A stretch of DNA of 25,971 nucleotides, from positions 1 to 25,971 of the forward strand of contig JADGJH010000190.1 of NCBI GenBank assembly GCA_027596945.1. The letters run 5' to 3'. The notes under the pieces were generated by a model that did no database searches, was not told the origin of the DNA, and saw only the letters and a list, made by a program, of their open reading frames with translations. This document shows, piece after piece, positions 20,155 to 25,971 of the stretch. How positions within the stretch are numbered: position 1 is the stretch's first letter; each line of letters starts with the position of its first letter. Made by a program: the position numbers and the translations under genes. Source of the stretch: Physocladia obscura. Taxonomy: Eukaryota > Chytridiomycota > Chytridiomycetes > Chytridiales > Chytriomycetaceae.

Positions 20155-20325
20155 CTTTTTATAGGATATTTAAGCCTGTGATGTCTAAATTCTAAGTAAC
20201 AGCTTATGAAAACTCAGGGACATGGGGCACGTGATTGTCAACATTTTCTCCTCTTCCAAAAAATGATTCTTAATCCTTTCTCTTTATTGAACATACAGCA
20301 CAGGGATCATAAAATGATTATAACA
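20155..20325 (-). repeat. Start of the copia element's 3' LTR
   Basis: On the minus strand a polypurine tract (AGGGGGA, at 20327-20333 in plus coordinates) is followed by TGTTATAATC at 20325-20316. This is the arrangement seen at the start of a 3' LTR. The end of the copia coding region lies just upstream. Inside the LTR a CTATAAAAAG box (20155-20164) would be the LTR promoter's TATA element, and a CACGTG lies at 20229-20234. The far LTR boundary is not determined. Confidence 0.7.
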
Positions 20326-20631
20326 CTCCCCCTGTTCAATAAAGATGAAGTTATTATCATTTCAATTCAAACCACCTGATAAATAACTAACCTCAAAAGA
20401 CATCACAAGATCAACAGTGATCCAAGTTTTTTCAGTGTATTTCCCATATAGAACACAAAGGTATTGCATACCAACATTTTGACAATGTTTAACAAATAAT
20501 ACAGCCATACAAGGCTTAGTTAACAAATCAAAATCATTCTTTGTACCAGCAATATCAGAGCAATCAATTGTCTTCTCAGCATATAATTCTTGAACTTTCC
20601 AATAATTTCAATGCATCCACTTTGTTCTTTC

Positions 20632-21649
20632 TGTATTGCTGATATTCCAGTAAGTTTATCAAAAGCTTGATAGTAGTAGACTTTAAGTTTGAGAGTTGAT
20701 AAATTTTTTTATTTGTTAAGATTCTACACAAAAAAAGGAAATCCAGAGCCCTCTTTTTAGCTTTTTTTGACTTGAGAAACCTCTGAATTTGAAATAGTAT
20801 TTCAAATACTTCGAAATAGCGTTTCAAATAGATCAGTATAAAGGCATCATTGAGTGTTTCTCTTAAAATGAAAATATGTCTGAGAAAAATCAAACAAATA
20901 TGGTTTTTCTGTCATTGCTTATAACTCAAAATGATTGATGTTATAGTGAATGGCAGTTGGTTCCTTCACTTGGTTTTTGTTGACTTTAGACAAATCACTG
21001 TTCTGTTTAGTTAATAAATAGCTTAGTATCTTTATTAATAAACTAAAGTTGACTGTGCCAACAGTGAATACATGTGCTGTGGCCATCAGCATATTTAAAT
21101 CTGTTGGTACAAGAGACTGCAGATGCCTCCATAGTATCTTGCAACTGTCTTTTGTCTTTTCTACATTTTCTAAATGTTTCTATTGATTTCTAATACAATT
21201 ATTTACGAAAATACTTATGTTAAAAGCCCTTGTATGTTGCAGAGTATCTCTCACTCTCTTCCCTAATCTACTATGCAAACCATGCTCTTGTGTAAGATGA
21301 TCCAGGAGAGAGTGTGTTTCAAGGCATTTGAACATTATAGTTAAAGTTTCTTCTCAATGGTTCTCTGTTGATTCTGTTTGCACCTCTGCAGTAGTGTATC
21401 ACAGTAAGAAGAACAGATCAGTTGAAACAGCATCAGTTTAATCTTTTAATAAAGATTGTTTGCTTTTATCAACTGCCCATAAATAAAGCTATTTTTATAT
21501 TTTAACTTTATTGAAATAAACTTAAGACAAACAATTTATTTCTTCTATTTGAGAAGAAACAAATAAGCCTTCAATTAATGAAGAAAAATTTATACTTGTT
21601 TTGTAATACACATCTCTCACCACAGAGTTGCGTATACTTCAACATGTAG
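20632..21649. mobile_element. Solo LTR inserted in the copia RNase H region
   Basis: The segment 20637-21644 (1008 bases) begins TGCTGATATT and ends CTTCAACA on the plus strand, so it has TG..CA ends. It is flanked by five-base near-duplicates TGTAT (20632-20636) and TGTAG (21645-21649), as expected for an LTR-retrotransposon target-site duplication. Removing it together with one duplicate brings the two halves of the copia RNase H domain into one continuous frame at the expected spacing. No internal coding sequence of its own is present, so it is best read as a solo LTR. The minus-strand frame at 20893-20576 is not a gene. AATAAA-type signals occur near 21480-21510. Confidence 0.75.
20787..20807. 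repeat. Palindrome with 10-base arms
   Basis: Two perfect 10-base arms (ATTTGAAATA and its reverse complement) flank one central base. The same palindrome with the opposite central base occurs at 23149-23169. It lies inside the solo LTR. A further partial copy (CGAAATAGCGTTTCAAAT) follows at 20812-20829. Confidence 0.8.
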
Positions 21650-22850
21650 GTTTGTTCTCACAAACACGTTATACAAATGCATCATTGTCACTAAACATAT
21701 CAACTGGTTTTGTAACATCAATCTTCAAATCTTCACATAGATTCAATAAAAGGAAGCTTCAAGGCAACCTTCATAAAATGCAATGTGTTCTACAGCTGTT
21801 TGATCTGCAGTGACCAACTTTTGCTTAGTTGATCACCAAGATATTGGTGATTTATTCATGAATTTGAGGATCTAACCAGTTTAAGCTTTACCACTCTCAC
21901 CATCAGGTTCAGAAGCATTAGTCAATCAAATGAAATGAATTTGCTTTGATACAGGATTTGGAGCACATAAATAAGCAATTCCCAAATCATAAGTGTATTT
22001 CAAGTAAGATAACACTCTTTTTACACCATTCCAAGGAGGTTGTGTAGGTTTACCAAACCCTCTAGCCCATAAACTAACAATTACTGCAATCTCAAGATGA
22101 CAAATGACAATGGGATACATTAAACTGCCAATCAAGGAATTGTAATCACATTTGGATGAATCAAGTAAATCTTCATTATCACATTTGATTTTGAAATCAG
22201 CACCAACTTTCATTGGTGTTACATTTTCAATAAACACCTCTTTTGCTGTAGCATTGAGAGGATGCATATAGACATCAACATCAAGAATACCATTCAGGTA
22301 TGCTCCAAAAAATACCAACATTCAAACTAATGCTCATTGCAATAAGAATCTCAAAATTGACATCTTAATCACTGAAAAATAAGTGTTAACAAAATTTATG
22401 CCATAAGTCTGATAATTGCCACAAGCAACTATCCAAGCTTTATATTTTGCAACTTTATTTGGTGGCAGCTCCTTGTGGTTCTTAACAGCATAAACTTCCA
22501 TAGTTGGAATCCTTTGGCACTTCTAATTCAAGAATTTCTTCAAAAGTACCATGATTCACAAAAATTTTGAATTTCAGTTTCTTCAGCAGCAAGCCATTCT
22601 TTTGTATTTTGCATTCTGAAAATATCAACATGAAATAGAGGAATTGTTCCATCCAATCCAGACCAACAATTTTGGTCTTAAACATTTCAGTTGCTGAATT
22701 TAATGAATAAATCAATGTGGCTGGAAATTCAAAGATGGGCATTGAAGAATTTGTCTGAGTAATCATTGCATGATAACCCAGATTTACCACCATTTCTTCA
22801 TAATCAGAAGATGAATCATCATCATCATCATCACCATCATCCATTTGCTA

Positions 22851-23029
22851 ATTATTCACAACATTTAATCTCACTCTCTTGAATACTTTGCACTTTGAGA
22901 TGGTTGATCAGATGTCCATTGCAAGCCAGAAGTATCCCCCTTGAACCACAGGAGCAGCACATGGAAGAAATACAGAATGTTGCTGAAGACTAATCATTTC
23001 AGACAAGGACAAATCAGTGGTTGGTTTTT
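22851..23029. other. Spacer between the copia relic and the next LTR copy
   Basis: AT-rich sequence. On the minus strand a short stretch reads CAAPVVQGGYFWLAMDI in phase with other copia fragments and may be a further eroded piece of the same polyprotein, but this is not secure. Confidence 0.3.
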
Positions 23030-23830
23030 CACATGGAGGGTACTTTTAGAAGCTTGACAGTTGATCAGGTTTTAAAGGTAGAATTTGTGTTTTATTGTAA
23101 GATTATGTTTGTACAGAAAACAAATCAAAGCCCTTTTTAAATCATTGGATTTGAAATACTATTTCAAATACATTCCATTTCAGATTCATTTTCAAATTCA
23201 TTTCTTTGGCTTTGAAGTCTTTTTTTTCTGAATTTATCTTCATAATGACTAACTCATGACATATGTTTTTGTGTCTTAAAAAACATCAAAATTATTAAAA
23301 CTGTGAAATGTGTTAATAATTATGTGTGTTATCAACAGTTGGTCAGGGATTGTTGGTGACAATTTACATAATTGTTATTTATACATTCAGTTGTTTTATT
23401 TTATTGACTTCTCATTCTCTTTAGTTTTTCAATATGTTCCCTAAAACTTTTTTGTAAAAACTTTCACACAATGAGATCTTTCCTTGTTGATGTAAATTAG
23501 AAATTCAATCTAATTTTCTCAAAGAATTTTCTAGAATTTTCTCAAGCATTCTATTACTTTCAGCAACTCAAGAATAATTCAAGTGTTTTCTAACTGATTT
23601 CTAACCGCTTTCCAACTGTTTTCAAACCATTTTTCTTTTGAAGCGTCTTTTATTCTTTTTCCTTCTTTTTCCTTCTACTCCAAAAATTATTTAAACCCCA
23701 ACACTTTTCTTCTTTTTAAGAATTGGCCTTATCAAATAAAGAAAGTCTTTATTAAGTATTAAACTTCTACTTCAACTTCAACTCATACTTGCATCTCAAA
23801 CTCTTATCATTTAGTTCTGAAACATCTAGT
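23030..23830 (+). repeat. Diverged LTR copy, same family as the solo LTR
   Basis: The segment 23045-23175 aligns by eye with 20655-20812 of the solo LTR. Shared features are an AGCTTGAYAG block, a TTTTATT..AAGATT block, an AGCCCT..TTT block and the 10-base-arm palindrome at 23149-23169. Further right it has promoter-like structure: TTATTTAAACCCC at about 23688-23700, then AAATAAAGAAAGTC at about 23735-23748 as a polyadenylation-type signal. Both boundaries are approximate. The right end is set where the sequence shared with 24800-24883 begins. Confidence 0.5.
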
Positions 23831-23918
23831 ATTGAATAAGTTGACTTAAGCCATTACAGCTACCAGAAATATTACTACAAAGTCTTCTACAACTTACCGG
23901 AACCTTACGCCTGTTCCT
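23831..23918 (+). repeat. Direct repeat, copy 1 (flank of an LTR)
   Basis: Eighty-eight bases starting ATTGAATAAGTTGAC and ending GCCTGTTCCT match 24800-24883 with scattered substitutions and one small length difference. It directly follows the putative LTR ending near 23830. It may be the start of the internal region of that retrotransposon family. Confidence 0.8.
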
Positions 23919-24183
23919 ATCTTCTATTTCTACTTTACTTCACTTGTTAGTCTTGGTCTTGACACAAGTGAATTCACCCAATATTAGTTTTTTTGAGGCT
24001 AGCACATAGCTATCTATGGAACTGTCATGCAAATGTCAAGTGAGTGTACATCTCCTCTATTGGTCCTCTTTATTATTTGTTTTGAGGATTAACCACAATC
24101 TCAAAACAAACATGTTCTAATTTCTAAACTGTTCAGGTCTACCATTTGGCTTAATGGCATATAAATGCCAAGAGCCTGCTGAC

Positions 24184-24205
24184 CTGCTATGCAAGCCATG
24201 CTCTT
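24184..24205 (+). repeat. Short block shared with the solo LTR
   Basis: The 22 bases starting CTGCTATGCAAGCC match 21268-21289 at 20 of 22 positions. In both places the block precedes an end of type CACCACAGAGT..TTCAACA in the same orientation (376 and 616 bases away). This supports a second diverged LTR copy ending at 24800. Confidence 0.6.
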
Positions 24206-24759
24206 ACATGGAATGTATCTTGTCAAAGTTTCTGAATCATGTCTGAAAGGGAAACTTCCAATAAATGTAGTGATTGCTTTTATTGTTAACTGATTGTAAT
24301 TATTATTATTCTCAAAGTTGCTTGTTGTGTCAAGACAATCAAATGCATTGTGTTTTGTAACAAGTAAAGAATTATCTTTTTTTTTCTTTTAATTACAATA
24401 CAGACAGATACAATTACAACATTATTTACCATTATGAATAATGTGTTAAAAAAATACCATTGTACTGCTTTAGCCTGTTCCCCATTGATGTGGATATGGC
24501 CTAAGCAGTTCTGTAAGTTGATTTATTGTTTTTGCATGTTTAGGTCAGACAAGAAAACAAAAAATCATTGTCATTTCTTCCTTCTTTGTGAATGAAATAA
24601 TTTAGATAATGACTTTATAACTTTATTATTAGTTTGTGTTTATTTGTAAATAATAAATCAAAAAAGTGAAAGTTATGTTACTTACTATGTCTGGAGAATA
24701 AACTTATCATTTCTTTATGTGTATTGAAATAAAATGATATTAGGGCTTATTTTAGGTTT

Positions 24760-24800
24760 TATTTCATGTACTCCACCACAGAGTAATGCAGATTTCAACA
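24760..24800 (+). repeat. LTR 3' end, same family as the solo LTR
   Basis: CTCCACCACAGAGTAATGC followed by AGATTTCAACA (ending at 24800) matches the end of the solo LTR (CTCACCACAGAGTTGCG..CTTCAACA, ending at 21644). The terminal CA is intact. The left boundary of this copy could not be located. Confidence 0.65.
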
Positions 24801-24883
24801 TTGAATTAGTTGACTCAAGCCACTACAGTTACCAGTAATATTACTTCTACTTTTCAACTTACTAGAACTTTATGCCTGTTCCT
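24801..24883 (+). repeat. Direct repeat, copy 2 (flank of an LTR)
   Basis: TTGAATTAGTTGACTCAAGC through GCCTGTTCCT repeats the sequence at 23831-23918. Because an LTR end with CA lies immediately before it, this is likely the internal sequence just inside a 5' LTR, where the primer-binding site would be. No tRNA complement was verified. Confidence 0.7.
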
Positions 24884-25076
24884 CAGCTATTATTCAGCAG
24901 TTTACTACATTAACACATAACGTTTTTCTATTTATATGCACATATAACTTCCACTTGATAACAGAATGGAAAAGTCCACCATTGTTTTGATTTTGAATAT
25001 ATTTTCATTAAAAAAAGATTTCTGTTCATCTTACATATCACATGAAGTCATTCTGACATCAACAGACCGTTTAAGT

Positions 25077-25149
25077 GGTACCATTGATAATGAACCGTTG
25101 AAATTGGATTATTGACAATGGGTTATCTCAATGGTACCATTGACAATGG
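25077..25149. repeat. Clustered palindromic GGTACCATTG repeats
   Basis: GGTACCATTGATAATG (25077-25092) recurs as GGTACCATTGACAATGG (25133-25149), and ATTGACAATGG also occurs at 25111-25121. The second copy is the right half of a perfect 14-base palindrome, CAATGGTACCATTG (25129-25142). The density within 73 bases is well above chance and suggests a transposon end or a slipped satellite-like array. Confidence 0.75.
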
Positions 25150-25971
25150 ACTTTTTTAAAACTGGTCCAACAAGCATGGAGATTGTGGTACTTCTTTTTC
25201 CCCTTTTTTCTTTATCTTGTCTTAAACACCAGCTCATGGCTCTTGTTGTTGCTTCCTCCACCCACTTTGCATGCTTTGTACCTTTTTTCTTTTTTTTTTT
25301 TTTCAAAAATATATTTGAATCACATGAAAAATTTTTAAAAATTTGTTGCATTGCATTCCACAAATATTTTAAATTCATGAAAATTCCTGATAATAATTTA
25401 AAATTGGTCTGACAGATATTCCTGTTACACAAAATATTATTTCATCTAAAAGATTAAGACACAGTTTTTTAATTTGATCAGGACACAACATGAATTTTCA
25501 GCTTTTTAGAGGAAGAAAATAGTGATAGTAGTAAATAAGATTTGGATAAAATGGATTAAGAGGAAGAATTTGGATGGAAATCACCAATAAACTTAAACCT
25601 CATGACTTTAAAGCCATTTTCAAGTTATCTTGAATCATTAATTTTCCCCAAAGTAAGTCTGATTAGAGAAAAACAAGATTAGTAAGTTTTGGAGGATTTA
25701 ATGGGCCAACATCAGGTGACTAAGCTCAACAACTGTTGGATTTGGGGCAGGTACCTCCATTGAAAAAATAAGTTTTGAAGGATTTACACACCTATTTAAT
25801 AGGTACCTTTGTTTTGTTCATTTACAATAAAGATATGGGACAAAGAACAGCTGCATTGTGAGGCACAAATTGAAGGGCACAATGGGAGGCATGGAACTTT
25901 GACAAAAAAAATCAAAAAAATCAAAGATATTTGTATATGCATATAGAAGACAAATCTGTAAAGTTTGAAAT
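25150..25971. other. AT-rich terminal flank without a supported gene
   Basis: No intact gene is visible. The minus-strand frame 25432-25109 contains a basic stretch followed by AKWVEEATTRAMSW and ISMLVGPVLKKSIVNGTI. This vaguely resembles the helix-turn-helix DNA-binding region of pogo-type transposases, but it has a lysine homopolymer and no other supporting domain. Near-palindromes containing GGTACC occur at about 25749-25755 and 25788-25807. Confidence 0.35.

Larger units (their letters stand above)
20326..22850 (-). mobile_element. Ty1/copia retrotransposon relic (linker, reverse transcriptase, RNase H)
   Basis: Read on the minus strand the relic shows, in order: the segment before RT (EWLAAEETEIQNF, about 22610-22570); RT_2 blocks KAWIVACGNYQTYGINF (about 22430-22380), GAYLNGILDVDVYMHP (about 22305-22258), YNSLIGSLMY (about 22145-22115) and KRVLSYLKYTYDLGIAYL (about 22025-21970); RNase H blocks STKQKLVTADQTAVEH (about 21835-21785) and FSDNDAFV (about 21700-21670); and, after an inserted LTR, ERTKWMH and GTKNDFDLLTKP (about 20550-20511). 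Several in-frame stops and shifts are present, and the stretch that should hold the catalytic YVDD box is missing. The Asp-rich stretch at about 22845-22800 lies before the RT. The element is dead. Integrase, protease, gag and the 5' LTR were not found. Confidence 0.9.

Noticed and set aside
20576..20893. Minus-strand open frame of 105 codons
   Set aside because: It straddles the solo LTR boundary and the copia RNase H end, so it is a chance frame across two elements.
1597..25869. Shared 11-base TGAGGCACAAA at 1597-1607 and 25859-25869
   Set aside because: Flanking similarity is too weak to claim that a second copy of the DDE-exonuclease element starts at the right edge; an 11-base match can occur by chance in repeat-rich DNA.
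1..25971. CRISPR array, rRNA or tRNA genes
   Set aside because: No regularly spaced direct repeats, no rRNA core segments and no tRNA B-box-like sequence in a cloverleaf context were seen on either strand.

Overview
The window looks like nuclear DNA of a fungus, most likely an early-diverging (chytrid-like) one. The genes carry many short introns (45 to 135 nt in most cases) with GT..AG ends. They encode a fungal-type P-type alkali-cation ATPase, a tricalbin (SMP plus C2 domains), the cytosolic ribosomal protein uS8 and a transmembrane protein with two SH3 domains. The lineage is an inference from gene content; no marker gene is present. The gene block has moderate base composition, and both flanks are very AT-rich and filled with dead transposons.

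Layout. 194-1208 (+) is a GC-rich, two-exon gene for an unrecognised multi-pass membrane protein with repeat-coded low-complexity segments. 1600-4290 (+) is a decayed coding transposon relic. It joins a DDE-transposase-like part (catalytic-type Asp at about 2239 and 2481) to a DEDDy 3'-5' exonuclease domain and ends in a Cys/His-rich tail. 4945-8501 (-) is a five-exon P-type ATPase of 1107 residues. 8869-14408 (-) is a 13-exon tricalbin of about 1617 residues with six C2 domains. 14561-15298 (-) is uS8 (RPS22/RPS15A), with one unusually long intron that contains a 10-N assembly gap. 16473-18514 (-) is a six-exon single-pass membrane protein with a Cys-rich outer part and two nearly identical SH3 domains. 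18708-19367 (+) is an intronless hypothetical gene, divergent from the SH3 gene. 19368-25971 has no intact gene. It holds a Ty1/copia retrotransposon on the minus strand (about 20325-22850) with its YVDD region deleted, a 1008-bp solo LTR inserted in its RNase H region, and further diverged LTR copies and palindromic repeats.

How the genes relate. The four central genes lie on the minus strand but have separate promoters and no shared pathway is evident. The ATPase and the tricalbin both act at membranes (plasma membrane cation transport; ER-plasma membrane contact and lipid transfer). The SH3 protein looks like a cell-surface-to-cytoplasm adaptor. All exon models were built by hand from splice-site phase and family similarity. 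In every model listed the phases close, except that the tricalbin exon 3/4 junction needs a GC-AG intron and the SH3 gene lacks a recognisable signal-peptide exon.
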